From positions 1 through 25,836 of the forward strand of contig CAZWQM010000019.1 in the NCBI GenBank assembly GCA_964636225.1: a DNA stretch of 25,836 nt, written 5' to 3'. This document shows, piece by piece, positions 16,168 to 23,724 of the stretch (position 1 is its first letter; the number at the start of each line of letters is the position of its first letter). Source of the DNA: UBA1858 sp964636225 (GTDB taxonomy: Bacteria; Pseudomonadota; Gammaproteobacteria; UBA4575). A program made the translations under genes and the position numbers. The notes below the pieces were generated by a model. The model searched no databases, had not been told where the DNA came from, and worked only from the letters and a program-made list of their open reading frames with translations.

Positions 16168-17430
16168 ATGAGTAAAAAAAATGCTTTTTATGCCCAATCT
16201 GGCGGTGTCACTTCAGTGATTAATGCAAGTGCTTGCGGAGTGATTGAAACCGCTCGCAAACACAAGGACAAAATTGGTAAAGTTTATGCTGGTCGAAACG
16301 GCATCATTGGTGCGCTGAGCGAAGATCTGATTGACACCTCAAAAGAATCGGCACGCGCTATTGCAGCGCTACGCCATACTCCAGCCGGTGCTTTTGGCTC
16401 ATGTCGTTACAAACTAAAAAGTCTTGAGGAGAATCGCGCCCAATACGAACGTCTGATAGAAGTATTCAAGGCACATAATATTGGCTATTTCTTTTACAAC
16501 GGTGGCGGCGACTCGCAAGATACGTCACACAAAGTTTCTCAATTAAGTAAAACGCTGGGTTATCCGATTCAATGCATTGGCATTCCCAAAACGGTGGATA
16601 ACGACCTGCCCATCACGGACTGCTGTCCTGGATTTGGCTCTGTTGCCAAGTATGTGGCGGTATCTATACGTGAAGCGGGTTTTGATGTCGCTTCCATGGC
16701 CAAGACCTCAACCAAAGTATTCGTGATGGAAGTTATGGGACGTCATGCCGGCTGGATTGCCGCAGCAGGTGGCTTGGCCGCTGAAAAAGAGGGCGATGCC
16801 CCGCACATTATTTTATTCCCGGAAGTACCTTTCAGGAAAACAGCCTTCATGAAGCGGGTACGAGAATGCGTGAAAAATTATGGCTATTGCGCCATTGTTG
16901 TTTCGGAAGGCGCAGCCTATAAAGACGGAACTTTTCTCGCCGATGCAGGAAGTGTTGATGCTTTTGGGCACAAACAACTAGGTGGTGTGGCGCCGGTAGT
17001 GGCGCAAATGATTAAAGATGAAACCGGCTATAAATATCACTGGGCCGTTGCGGATTATTTGCAACGCGCCGCCCGTCATATCGCGTCAAAAACCGATGTG
17101 GAACAGGCATACGCGGTTGGCAAGGCGGCCGTGGAACTCGCATTGCAGGGCAAAAATGCTGTGATGCCTACCATTGTTCGCGTATCCAACGATCCATACA
17201 AATGGAAGATTGGTCAGACATCTTTGGCGCGTGTTGCCAACGTGGAAAAAATGATGCCTGCCAGCTTCATTAGCAAAGACGGTTTTGGCATTACCCAGCG
17301 CTGCCGAAACTATCTGACACCTTTGATACAGGGTGAGGACTATCCTCCTTACAAGAATGGACTGCCTCAATATGTAGAACTTAAAAATGTTCCCGTGCGC
17401 AAAAAACTCAACAAAGACTTCAAAATTTAA
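16168..17430 (+). CDS. pfp: Pyrophosphate-dependent 6-phosphofructokinase
   Basis: The 420-aa enzyme interconverts fructose 6-phosphate and fructose 1,6-bisphosphate. Group-specific residues point to PPi rather than ATP: NGGGDS (111-116) puts Asp where ATP enzymes have Gly, and PKTVDND (140-146) has Lys where ATP enzymes have Gly. MGRHAGW (190-196) and the CCPGFGS segment complete the active site. Close relatives in methanotrophs and other autotrophic gammaproteobacteria work reversibly and also act on sedoheptulose phosphates; that role is inferred here. AAGG precedes the ATG. A DUF2288 gene follows 11 bp later. No H+-pyrophosphatase gene is next to it. Confidence 0.93.
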   Translation: MSKKNAFYAQSGGVTSVINASACGVIETARKHKDKIGKVYAGRNGIIGALSEDLIDTSKESARAIAALRHTPAGAFGSCRYKLKSLEENRAQYERLIEVFKAHNIGYFFYNGGGDSQDTSHKVSQLSKTLGYPIQCIGIPKTVDNDLPITDCCPGFGSVAKYVAVSIREAGFDVASMAKTSTKVFVMEVMGRHAGWIAAAGGLAAEKEGDAPHIILFPEVPFRKTAFMKRVRECVKNYGYCAIVVSEGAAYKDGTFLADAGSVDAFGHKQLGGVAPVVAQMIKDETGYKYHWAVADYLQRAARHIASKTDVEQAYAVGKAAVELALQGKNAVMPTIVRVSNDPYKWKIGQTSLARVANVEKMMPASFISKDGFGITQRCRNYLTPLIQGEDYPPYKNGLPQYVELKNVPVRKKLNKDFKI

Positions 17431-17441
17431 GCCTACAAATA

Positions 17442-17753
17442 ATGAAAGAAGTCGAAAGATTAATTCAGGAAGAAAAAGCCAAGATAGTTGCAGAAACAGC
17501 AAAAATTTCCTGGAAAGATTTGGAAAAATTTTACGCTCAGGGCAAGTTAATTCTGGTCAGTGAGTCGTTAAATTTAGTTGAGGTGGGCTATTCTATTTCA
17601 CTCGATGATGCGACCAGAATCATCGAGTGGATGGAAGGCGGCCTGTTGCTCAAACAGTTTGATGCTCAGGCTCGAACATGGCATGCACAGGATGCCGAAG
17701 TATGGAGTGTTGTGATTCATCCCTGGGTGTTGGTGCAAGCAGTAAAAGACTGA
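17442..17753 (+). CDS. DUF2288 protein
   Basis: The 103-aa soluble protein shows the DUF2288 pattern: AETAKISWKDLEKFYAQGKLI, LNLVEVGYSISLDDA, then a C-terminal VIHPWVLVQAVKD. No function is known to me for this family. It starts 11 bp after the phosphofructokinase stop, so it is probably cotranscribed, and ends 30 bp from the converging protease gene. Confidence 0.85.
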   Translation: MKEVERLIQEEKAKIVAETAKISWKDLEKFYAQGKLILVSESLNLVEVGYSISLDDATRIIEWMEGGLLLKQFDAQARTWHAQDAEVWSVVIHPWVLVQAVKD

Positions 17754-17783
17754 AGTGCAGCCACTCAACGTGATACTGCTAAA

Positions 17784-18230
17784 TCACTGGCGAATAGTCA
17801 GCTTGCCGTCTTCATGCGTTACTGAGAGATTTCTCAAAAAAGACATGCCTAGCAGAATTTCTTCGCCTTCCATATTTGGATTTATATCGGCTTTAACATT
17901 GTAAAGCGTGATGTCACCGATGCTGATTTGTTCCAGCAGCGTCGTATAAACCGTGATGTTGCCATTGGCGGTACTGGCAGTGATGGGATGCTCTTTTTTC
18001 AGGCCCACACGTTGGGCCACTTGCTCAGGGATGGACACAAAGCTAGCACCTGTGTCGACCAGAAACACCACCGGCTGATAATTAATTTTCCCGCTGGCAA
18101 CGTAATGACCGTGAGCGCTACTCAGCAACACAACTTCTTTGCTACCGTTCTCCAGTACCTTTGTACTCGTATTCTGGTTTGGGTTGCGCTTGTGATCCAG
18201 TACATTTGTGAACAACAAAGTCATCAGACC
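17784..18230 (-). CDS. Retropepsin-like membrane-anchored aspartic protease (5' end lost in assembly gap)
   Basis: About 149 residues are visible up to the N run. The single-domain aspartic protease has the catalytic FLVDTGASFVSIP, a middle NGNITVYTTLLEQISIGDI and the closing EEILLGMSFLRNLSV, matching the clan AA (TIGR02281-like) bacterial family that probably works as a dimer. The first visible residues (GLMTLLFTNV) look like the end of an N-terminal membrane helix, so only a short start is missing. The gene runs into the gap at 18231-18330, and translated sequence beyond the gap in this frame is not its continuation. Confidence 0.88.
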   Translation of the reverse strand, partial: GLMTLLFTNVLDHKRNPNQNTSTKVLENGSKEVVLLSSAHGHYVASGKINYQPVVFLVDTGASFVSIPEQVAQRVGLKKEHPITASTANGNITVYTTLLEQISIGDITLYNVKADINPNMEGEEILLGMSFLRNLSVTHEDGKLTIRQ

Positions 18231-18330
18231 NNNNNNNNNNNNNNNNNNNNNNNNNNNNNNNNNNNNNNNNNNNNNNNNNNNNNNNNNNNNNNNNNNNNNN
18301 NNNNNNNNNNNNNNNNNNNNNNNNNNNNNN
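18231..18330. other. Assembly gap (100 N)
   Basis: This is exactly 100 undetermined bases, the conventional length for a scaffold gap of unknown size. It truncates the genes on both sides; their adjacency and the real distance are not established. Confidence 0.99.
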
Positions 18331-18888
18331 TCCGGGGTTGTTACAACGCCGGTAGGCGGCAGTTTTAACTTAATTGCTCCTCCCGCAGCAGTGGGTAATA
18401 ACAACTTCGACATCGAAGCTTTATTTGCCTTTGATGAATTGCAGGACGTTGTATTGATGAGCGACTTAAATGTTGACGTCACACCCATGGGTGGAGGCGC
18501 CGGCGTCATTAGTGCTGGCACCGCTATTTCCAGTCACTATGTGTTTTACGATCCAAAAACTTTCATTCAGCAGATTGGTTCAGTGTTCTTTGACACCAAT
18601 GTAATTGGCATCATCACCAGCTTGGGCACATTAGCCGCCAGTGATTTTCTCGGCGCCCCTGGCACTATTTACAACGCACCCGCATTACGTGGTCTGGAAG
18701 CCGGTGACTCGGCCCTGATTGATCTCGTCACTCCCAACAGAATCAATGTGGACTGGAAGGCCAGTTCTCCCGGCGACTACATCCGTGTTATCACCAGTTC
18801 TCCAGTGCCAGTACCTGCGGCATTCTGGTTATTTGGCTCAGCCATTCTGGCAACCATCGGTTGGTCACGAAAGAAAAGCCTGGCTTAA
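18331..18888 (+). CDS. Exosortase-target (VPxPA/PEP-CTERM-like) secreted protein, 5' end in gap
   Basis: The visible 185 residues form a low-complexity, beta-rich, Cys-free secreted-type sequence. They end in a sorting tail: VPVPAAFWLFGSAILATIGW followed by RKKSLA, that is VPxPA, a membrane helix and a basic terminus, as recognised by exosortase (EpsH-type) systems. Such proteins are usually linked to exopolysaccharide or surface structures. No exosortase lies in the window. The signal peptide and N-terminus are lost in the gap. A hairpin terminator follows the stop. Confidence 0.85.
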   Translation, partial: SGVVTTPVGGSFNLIAPPAAVGNNNFDIEALFAFDELQDVVLMSDLNVDVTPMGGGAGVISAGTAISSHYVFYDPKTFIQQIGSVFFDTNVIGIITSLGTLAASDFLGAPGTIYNAPALRGLEAGDSALIDLVTPNRINVDWKASSPGDYIRVITSSPVPVPAAFWLFGSAILATIGWSRKKSLA

Positions 18889-18917
18889 ACCTTTCTCTTC
18901 TAAAGAGCGACATTCTC

Positions 18918-18951
18918 GGCCCGTTTTCTAACAATAACGGGCCATTTTGTT
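18918..18951 (+). terminator. Rho-independent terminator after the exosortase-target gene
   Basis: A perfect 8-bp stem GGCCCGTT / AACGGGCC (18918-18925 and 18936-18943) with a 10-base loop is followed by a T-rich stretch. It begins 30 bp after the stop codon. Confidence 0.8.
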
Positions 18952-18978
18952 TCTGTCTTACTTAAATTAATTATTTGC

Positions 18979-20058
18979 CTAGAGCACGACATTCCTCAGT
19001 TGCTCCGCCGCATCCTCTGGGCTGACAGTACTCACAAACAAGCCTGAGCCCAATTCAAATCCAGTTGGAATGCTGGTGCGCGGGCATATTTCCAAATGCC
19101 AGATATAACTTTCATTACAATCCTGCCACTCAGGCGCATGGGGTAAAGAATGCAGAAAGAAATTATATTGAACGCCTCCTAACACATGATTCAGTCTTTG
19201 CATGGTATGTTTAAGTACTGTGGCAAAGTCATTCAAATGCTCATCTTTTATTTCCAGGAAATCAGCCTGATCAAATAATGGAAGAATTTGCACCTCCCAC
19301 TCAAAACGACTGGCAAATGGCTTGACTGCAATAAAGTACTCCCCACGTTCTATAATGTACTGGCCAACGTTGATTTTTCTGCGTACTTCTCCGGAGGCAC
19401 GATCGTAAATCGTGGCTTCAAAAGTCAATGCCTCATCGATTAATGTGTGAAAAATATTTTGGCTGTACTTTTGAAAATACTGTCTAGTATGAGTGAGCTC
19501 GTTCATAACATTTTCAGGGACTACTGGCATTGCAACAATCTGGCTGTGTGAATGAGCTATACTTGCACCCGCCGCCGCGCCAAAGTTCTTAAACACCAAG
19601 ACATATTTAATGCGTGCGTCACTTGCATAGATTTCCTGCATGCGATCGCGAAACATGGAGAACATCCCGGCGATATGCGCAACTTCCATGTCACTGACAC
19701 GAATACCATGATTGCGATGATCTATCACCACTTCATGACGGCCATATCCATCAATCACTTTTTGCAGACCAAAGTTAAGTGCATTGCCACTTTGATGCGG
19801 GCTCAGTACAGGAAATAAATTTTCAACCACCCGCACCTGCCAATCAGAAGGTGCCGGCCAGGCAGCAATGGTGGGCGGGGTCATCTCTTCATTTCCTTTA
19901 CAGAAGGGACACTTTTCGACATGCTCGCGGGTGTCCTGTTCTACCGGCGCTTCTTCTTTGCGTGGGCGCAAGCCGCGTGCAGTAGAAACCAATACCGATT
20001 CTGACGGCACTATTGGATTAATTCTTATTTCACGAACACTTTCATTTTCGTTCGACAT
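18979..20058 (-). CDS. Galactose-1-phosphate uridylyltransferase-like (HIT superfamily) nucleotidyltransferase
   Basis: The 359-aa protein has the GalT layout. There is a zinc motif CPFC (Cys50, Cys53), the catalytic HIT-type AHSHSQ with His169 and His171, and a C-terminal segment TGFELGSGLFVSTVSPEDAA that matches the end of GalT proteins. Classical GalT has HPHGQ; HSHSQ is found in a divergent branch that includes ADP-glucose phosphorylase-like enzymes, so the donor nucleotide and sugar are uncertain. Absence of galE/galK neighbours argues against a Leloir operon. GGGG precedes the ATG. Confidence 0.88.
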   Translation of the reverse strand: MSNENESVREIRINPIVPSESVLVSTARGLRPRKEEAPVEQDTREHVEKCPFCKGNEEMTPPTIAAWPAPSDWQVRVVENLFPVLSPHQSGNALNFGLQKVIDGYGRHEVVIDHRNHGIRVSDMEVAHIAGMFSMFRDRMQEIYASDARIKYVLVFKNFGAAAGASIAHSHSQIVAMPVVPENVMNELTHTRQYFQKYSQNIFHTLIDEALTFEATIYDRASGEVRRKINVGQYIIERGEYFIAVKPFASRFEWEVQILPLFDQADFLEIKDEHLNDFATVLKHTMQRLNHVLGGVQYNFFLHSLPHAPEWQDCNESYIWHLEICPRTSIPTGFELGSGLFVSTVSPEDAAEQLRNVVL

Positions 20059-20298
20059 TTACCCGTTCCCCGGCTACGCTCGTTTTAAAGTGTTATTAAA
20101 AGCATTATCTCGCTTAACATGCTGCATACCAAATAGCCTGCATTTATGCAGCTCAAAATTAAATCTATTCTTGGCTAATTAGGCAACCTTTGCCTGTATT
20201 ACATATTCATTGGGATGAGTCATGCGTCAAAATACATGCTCATTCACTGATCTCTTATGCCCTACAAGTCATTTGATTTTGATGCTTTTTTAATTGCC

Positions 20299-20312
20299 TT
20301 GATATAGGTCAA
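20299..20312. promoter_or_regulatory. FNR box (upstream copy), TTGAT-N4-GTCAA
   Basis: It matches the FNR/ANR consensus TTGAT-N4-ATCAA at 9 of 10 fixed positions. It lies 32 bp (about three helical turns) upstream of a perfect box, in the same promoter. Confidence 0.7.
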
Positions 20313-20330
20313 GCATCCCCAAGATGCCTC

Positions 20331-20344
20331 TTGATTTATATCAA
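20331..20344. promoter_or_regulatory. FNR box (perfect), TTGAT-N4-ATCAA
   Basis: This is a perfect FNR/ANR consensus palindrome. The hexamer TAGACT at 20367-20372 fits a -10, which would put +1 near 20379 and the box centre near -41.5, the position at class II FNR-activated promoters. The encoded FNR at 22811 has the E-x-x-S-R recognition residues for this site. Confidence 0.85.
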
Positions 20345-20366
20345 TGACGCACTACCCCTCACTACC

Positions 20367-20372
20367 TAGACT
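20367..20372 (+). promoter_or_regulatory. Candidate -10 of an FNR-activated promoter for the ompW-like gene
   Basis: TAGACT (4 of 6 to TATAAT) lies 22 bp after the perfect FNR box, the spacing expected when the activator replaces the -35 contact. Confidence 0.45.
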
Positions 20373-20408
20373 GAATTTTCAATTTCCATTCCAACATAGT
20401 TGATAAAT

Positions 20409-21080
20409 ATGAAAATAAAAAATATCTCTAAAGTTATTACAGGCACGCTTTGTTTATTACTTTTATCCAGCTCGGTTAATGCTGAGGATTTTGATCGCTG
20501 GATTGTTCGCTTACGTGCTATCCATATTAGTCCAGATGACAGCAGTGGTGATATTGAAGTTAATGGCGCTTCCCAACCCAACACCGGAGTGGGTGTCGAT
20601 GAAGACACCGTACCGGAACTCGACATTACGTATATGTTTACTCGAAATATTGGACTGGAGCTGATTCTAGGAACTTCCAGTCACGATGTCACCGCTCGTG
20701 GCAATTTAGGCTCGCTAGGTCGCGTGATTGATACGAATGTTTTACCACCCACGCTTACTTTGCAATATCACTTCAACCCTGAAGGCACTATACGACCTTA
20801 TGCCGGTATCGGCGTGAATCACACCGTATTTTACGATGAAAAAGTCAAAGGACCATTGGATGTCGCGGGCTCCGACGTACGCCTGGACAGTTCACTGGGA
20901 TTTGCCGCGCAACTGGGTGTGGACTATATGCTTAACAACAACTGGTTTGTTAATGCCGATATTAAATATATCGATCTTAGTACCACCGCCACATTCCACG
21001 ACACACTTGCAGGCAGGGTTGAGGTGGATGTACATGTGGACCCTATCATTGTTGGAGTAGGTTTTGGCAAGCGCTTCTAG
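20409..21080 (+). CDS. OmpW/AlkL-family outer membrane protein
   Basis: The chosen ATG at 20409 is three codons inside a longer TTG-start ORF and begins a clean signal peptide (MKIKNISK, then a hydrophobic core ending SSVNA before EDFD). The mature ~199 aa alternate like an eight-stranded barrel, with WIVRLRAIHISPDD at the first strand, the central RPYAGIGVNHTVFYDE, and a terminal Phe as required for BAM insertion. OmpW proteins form a hydrophobic channel; the AlkL branch imports alkanes for AlkB. A position two genes before an alkB-like gene's terminator and behind FNR boxes supports such a role, though OmpW itself is also FNR-controlled in enterobacteria. Small-molecule or colicin-type OmpW functions remain possible. 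Confidence 0.88.
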   Translation: MKIKNISKVITGTLCLLLLSSSVNAEDFDRWIVRLRAIHISPDDSSGDIEVNGASQPNTGVGVDEDTVPELDITYMFTRNIGLELILGTSSHDVTARGNLGSLGRVIDTNVLPPTLTLQYHFNPEGTIRPYAGIGVNHTVFYDEKVKGPLDVAGSDVRLDSSLGFAAQLGVDYMLNNNWFVNADIKYIDLSTTATFHDTLAGRVEVDVHVDPIIVGVGFGKRF

Positions 21081-21126
21081 CTAAGAGACAGCTTGTCTTA
21101 AACCGTCTGTAATTGTCAAGGCTCGT

Positions 21127-21177
21127 AGGTCCATCAACCCAATAGTAGTTGGACCTGGCTTTGGCAAGCGGTTTTAA
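21127..21177 (+). pseudogene. Relic of a second ompW-like 3' end
   Basis: In one frame this reads RSINPIVVGPGFGKRF then TAA, matching the true ompW-like C-terminus VHVDPIIVGVGFGKRF. The last 39 bases (21139-21177) match those ending the intact gene at about 28 of 39 positions. The frame opens only about 31 codons upstream, with no start or barrel sequence, so it looks like the remaining tail of a deleted tandem paralogue rather than a gene. Confidence 0.65.
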
Positions 21178-21243
21178 ATCTTGAATTTCATCAAATGTCT
21201 GTGATTACAAGACTTTGATCTCTCCCTCGTATCTAGCGATTAC

Positions 21244-21257
21244 TTGATTTACGTCAT
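21244..21257. promoter_or_regulatory. Weak FNR-like site upstream of alkB-like gene
   Basis: TTGAT-TTAC-GTCAT matches the FNR box at 8 of 10 fixed positions, about 70 bp before the alkB-like ATG. It is weaker than the other three boxes and could be chance. Confidence 0.35.
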
Positions 21258-21328
21258 TTTTAATCACGCGACTAAATATCAATATACACAGTACAAGTTA
21301 CACACAAAAAAAATAGTAGGAGATATAC

Positions 21329-22510
21329 ATGCATACGTTTTTAGTTAATATTAGATATTTTTTCACACCGAGTTTAATCTTCTTATCACTGGTTGGTGTC
21401 ATTCTTGGCGGTAACTGGGTCTGGTTAGGAGTAGCTCTTTTCGGCGCAGCCATTGTTTTCGATTTCATTACCAGTGCTGTTCCAAGCATTCACTGTGAAG
21501 CTGCAGGTCGTGATGAAGACGGCGAAACTATCGGTAAGCCCTGGTTATTGAAATCCATGATGTGGGCTCAGTATCCTGTGTTTGTTGCGCTACAACTTGC
21601 CTTGATCTGGCGCGTTTACGAGTATTCGACTGGAGCACCAATCGGCACCATGGATTTTCTATGGTTTGAAGTACAGTCGGGTGTAACCGGATGGCAAATG
21701 GTGGGGGCCACAATTTCTGCAGCCATGTTTCTGGGTCTGGGCATTATGTTCGGTCATGAACTTGCGCATACAAAAGGACCTACTTTTGTACTGGCTCGAT
21801 GGATGATGGCATTAAGTGGCATTGCACACTTCTGTTACGCACACGTTTACAACCATCATTTGGAACTGGGTTGCGAAGATGATCCTGCAACTTCACCACG
21901 TGGCCGTTCAATTTACTCACACTATCTGCTGTCTCACTTCGGACAATCTCGTTTTCTATTCATCATGGAACAGCAACGTTTGAAGCGATTAGGCGTACCT
22001 TTCATTTCATGGCAAAACCGCTGGATTCGTGGTTACGCAATGAGCCTGCCTACCATCATTCTTTTCTGGATGGCTGGCGGCTGGGTTGGCCTAGGCATCA
22101 TGGTAGCCACTTGGGCAATCGCAGGCTTTGAACTGGAAGTTCTTAACTATTTAGAGCACTACGGTCTGATTCGCGAAAAAGGCAAGCCAATTGAATATCA
22201 TCACTCCTGGGATGTGGGTGAGTCTCCAATCACTCAGTGGGGCTTTATCGAAATTGGACGTCAAGGTGACCACCATGACCGAGGTGAAACTCACTTCTGG
22301 GAATTGGAAGAAGTAGGTTCTCCCGACACTGGCTACGGATACTTTGCAATGTTTGCAATGATTCTTGTACCCCCAGTCTGGGAAGCGTTCATCAAACCAA
22401 AACTGGCTGAGTGGGATAAAAGCTATGCCAGTGAGGGTGAACAAAAAATCGCTGCTCGCATGAACTATCGCGCCGGCTGGACTGACATGCCTTTATGCGA
22501 AAAAGCATAA
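21329..22510 (+). CDS. AlkB-family membrane di-iron alkane monooxygenase (variant third His box)
   Basis: The 393-aa integral membrane protein is close to the ~400 aa of AlkB. It has His box 1 HELAHTK (His143, His147), box 2 HVYNHH (His172, His176, His177), the AlkB-defining NYLEHYGL (His277) and HHSW (291-294). Box 3 is GRQGDHH (Gln312, His315, His316) where classical AlkB has QRHSDHH, so one of the conserved histidines is Gln. AlkB enzymes insert O2-derived oxygen into terminal C-H bonds using rubredoxin electrons. No rubredoxin gene is adjacent. AGGAG lies before the ATG. It forms an operon with the 67-aa membrane protein. The substrate could be an alkane or another hydrophobic molecule. 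Confidence 0.88.
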   Translation: MHTFLVNIRYFFTPSLIFLSLVGVILGGNWVWLGVALFGAAIVFDFITSAVPSIHCEAAGRDEDGETIGKPWLLKSMMWAQYPVFVALQLALIWRVYEYSTGAPIGTMDFLWFEVQSGVTGWQMVGATISAAMFLGLGIMFGHELAHTKGPTFVLARWMMALSGIAHFCYAHVYNHHLELGCEDDPATSPRGRSIYSHYLLSHFGQSRFLFIMEQQRLKRLGVPFISWQNRWIRGYAMSLPTIILFWMAGGWVGLGIMVATWAIAGFELEVLNYLEHYGLIREKGKPIEYHHSWDVGESPITQWGFIEIGRQGDHHDRGETHFWELEEVGSPDTGYGYFAMFAMILVPPVWEAFIKPKLAEWDKSYASEGEQKIAARMNYRAGWTDMPLCEKA

Positions 22511-22535
22511 GTAACGATTTAAGGAGAATAGAACA

Positions 22536-22739
22536 ATGAAAACTTTTACAGCATTACTTTCAATTGCAGCCTTTACTTCCCTGGTAGGCGTCATCTTGGT
22601 CGCACTAGGCGTAGAACAGCATCACGCCAACCCTTTATGGGCAATCGGAACATCAATTATATTTCTAATTACTTTATTGATTGATGTGTGGATGTTCTTT
22701 GCGATAGCGGGTGAAGAAGCCTATCAATGGGAGAAATAA
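22536..22739 (+). CDS. Two-helix membrane miniprotein in the alkB operon
   Basis: The 67-aa protein has two membrane helices (about residues 5-25 and 34-58) joined by a short polar loop EQHHANP, and ends in an acidic tail GEEAYQWEK. A good ribosome site (AAGGAG) precedes the ATG, and it starts 25 bp after the alkB-like stop, with a strong terminator 44 bp after its own stop. I do not recognise a family. Its position suggests a subunit, assembly or electron-transfer helper of the monooxygenase; the HH pair in the loop might bind metal, which is speculation. Confidence 0.8.
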   Translation: MKTFTALLSIAAFTSLVGVILVALGVEQHHANPLWAIGTSIIFLITLLIDVWMFFAIAGEEAYQWEK

Positions 22740-22783
22740 CGTCAACCCGTAGTACCTCCATATGAAGTAAGACGTAGCAGTTA

Positions 22784-22812
22784 GCGCGGTATTTATATAC
22801 CGCGCTTTTTTT
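22784..22812 (+). terminator. Rho-independent terminator of the alkB operon
   Basis: A perfect 9-bp GC-rich stem (22784-22792 with 22797-22805) and a 4-base loop are followed by seven Ts. The T tract runs into the 3' end of the converging fnr gene. Confidence 0.92.
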
Positions 22813-23533
22813 ATGTCTCGGCAATTTCCAGTAAACGATCGTGCTGAATAATTTGAATCGATCGTCGTGTCACTTCAATAATACCGTCATCCCCAAGCTT
22901 GGTTAAAATACGGCTGACGGTTTCTACAGCCAATCCCAAATAGTTAGCGATATCCTGACGACTCATGGAAAGAATAAATGATTCACTGGACAAGCCACGC
23001 AATTTGAATCGCCCGGACAGGCTTAAGAGAAAAGTAGCCACACGCTGTTCGGAATTTTTTTTTGCCAATAACAGCAACATTTTGTGGTCCTGGGAAATTT
23101 CCCGGCTGATCAGTTTCAATAACTGTTTTTGCAAGCTTGGAATTTGTAAACAAATACTTTCCAGTTCATCCAGGGGCAGTTCACAGACACTGCTGGTCTC
23201 CAAGGCTTTACTGCTGCAATTGTGAATAGACCGATCCAGACCGCCCAAGCCTACAATTTCACCCGGCAGGTGAAAGCCCAGTACCTGTTCTTCGCCACTT
23301 TCGGTAATCGCAAATGTTTTGACAGAACCCGAACGCACCGCATAAATACTATGATTCGGGCTACCTTCCTTAAACATAATATCGCCCGTATGGATCACGC
23401 GTCTTACTTTAATCAGGTCGTCCAGCTGATGCAGCTCTTCGGATTGCAATCCGCGTGGCAGACATAACTCTGCCAAACTGCAAGTACCACAGGACGCGGT
23501 TAATGCCCTGAAACTAACATTCGACTCGACCAA
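22811..23533 (-). CDS. fnr: FNR/ANR oxygen-sensing transcriptional regulator
   Basis: The 240-aa CRP/FNR-family protein has an intact oxygen-labile 4Fe-4S site: Cys15, Cys18, Cys24 and Cys117. The spacings (2, 5 and 93 from the third to the fourth) are the same as E. coli Cys20/23/29/122. The cAMP-fold domain is followed by a winged helix MSRQDIANYLGLAVETVSRIL whose E-x-x-S-R residues specify TTGAT half-sites. The start is TTG at 23533, with GGAG seven bases upstream; no in-frame ATG exists before the cysteines. It converges on the alkB operon, and a perfect FNR box lies 50 bp upstream, so it is probably autoregulated and likely acts on the nearby ompW-like promoter. Confidence 0.95.
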   Translation of the reverse strand: MVESNVSFRALTASCGTCSLAELCLPRGLQSEELHQLDDLIKVRRVIHTGDIMFKEGSPNHSIYAVRSGSVKTFAITESGEEQVLGFHLPGEIVGLGGLDRSIHNCSSKALETSSVCELPLDELESICLQIPSLQKQLLKLISREISQDHKMLLLLAKKNSEQRVATFLLSLSGRFKLRGLSSESFILSMSRQDIANYLGLAVETVSRILTKLGDDGIIEVTRRSIQIIQHDRLLEIAET

Positions 23534-23582
23534 TTAAACTCTCCATATTCATTTTAGTGCTGTAATCCATTCCATAAGGCGG

Positions 23583-23596
23583 TTGATCCAAATCAA
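23583..23596. promoter_or_regulatory. FNR box (perfect), upstream of fnr
   Basis: TTGAT-CCAA-ATCAA matches the consensus at all fixed positions. A minus-strand -10 (TAAAAT, 23556-23551) lies 26 bp downstream, four more than the class II optimum, so repression is as likely as activation. Autoregulation is the simplest reading. Confidence 0.85.
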
Positions 23597-23724
23597 TTAC
23601 ATTTGCACTGTATAGCGCTACCATTTAAGCCCTCGAAGATTAGGCTATATGCAGCCAAAAAGTAGCTGTTCATCATGACCTATTATCGGGTTAAAGTCAT
23701 CTGCTTCTTTGGTTAAAGTAGACA

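Larger units (their letters stand above)
20059..20408. other. 350-bp intergenic regulatory region between the GalT-like and ompW-like genes
   Basis: No ORF of note is present. The right half holds two FNR boxes and a plausible promoter for the ompW-like gene (listed separately). In the left part I see nothing beyond AT-rich sequence that must hold the GalT-like promoter. Confidence 0.7.

Noticed and set aside
18208..18521. Long ORFs spanning the N run on both strands
   Set aside because: They are artefacts of translating through N. The two flanks belong to different genes on opposite strands.
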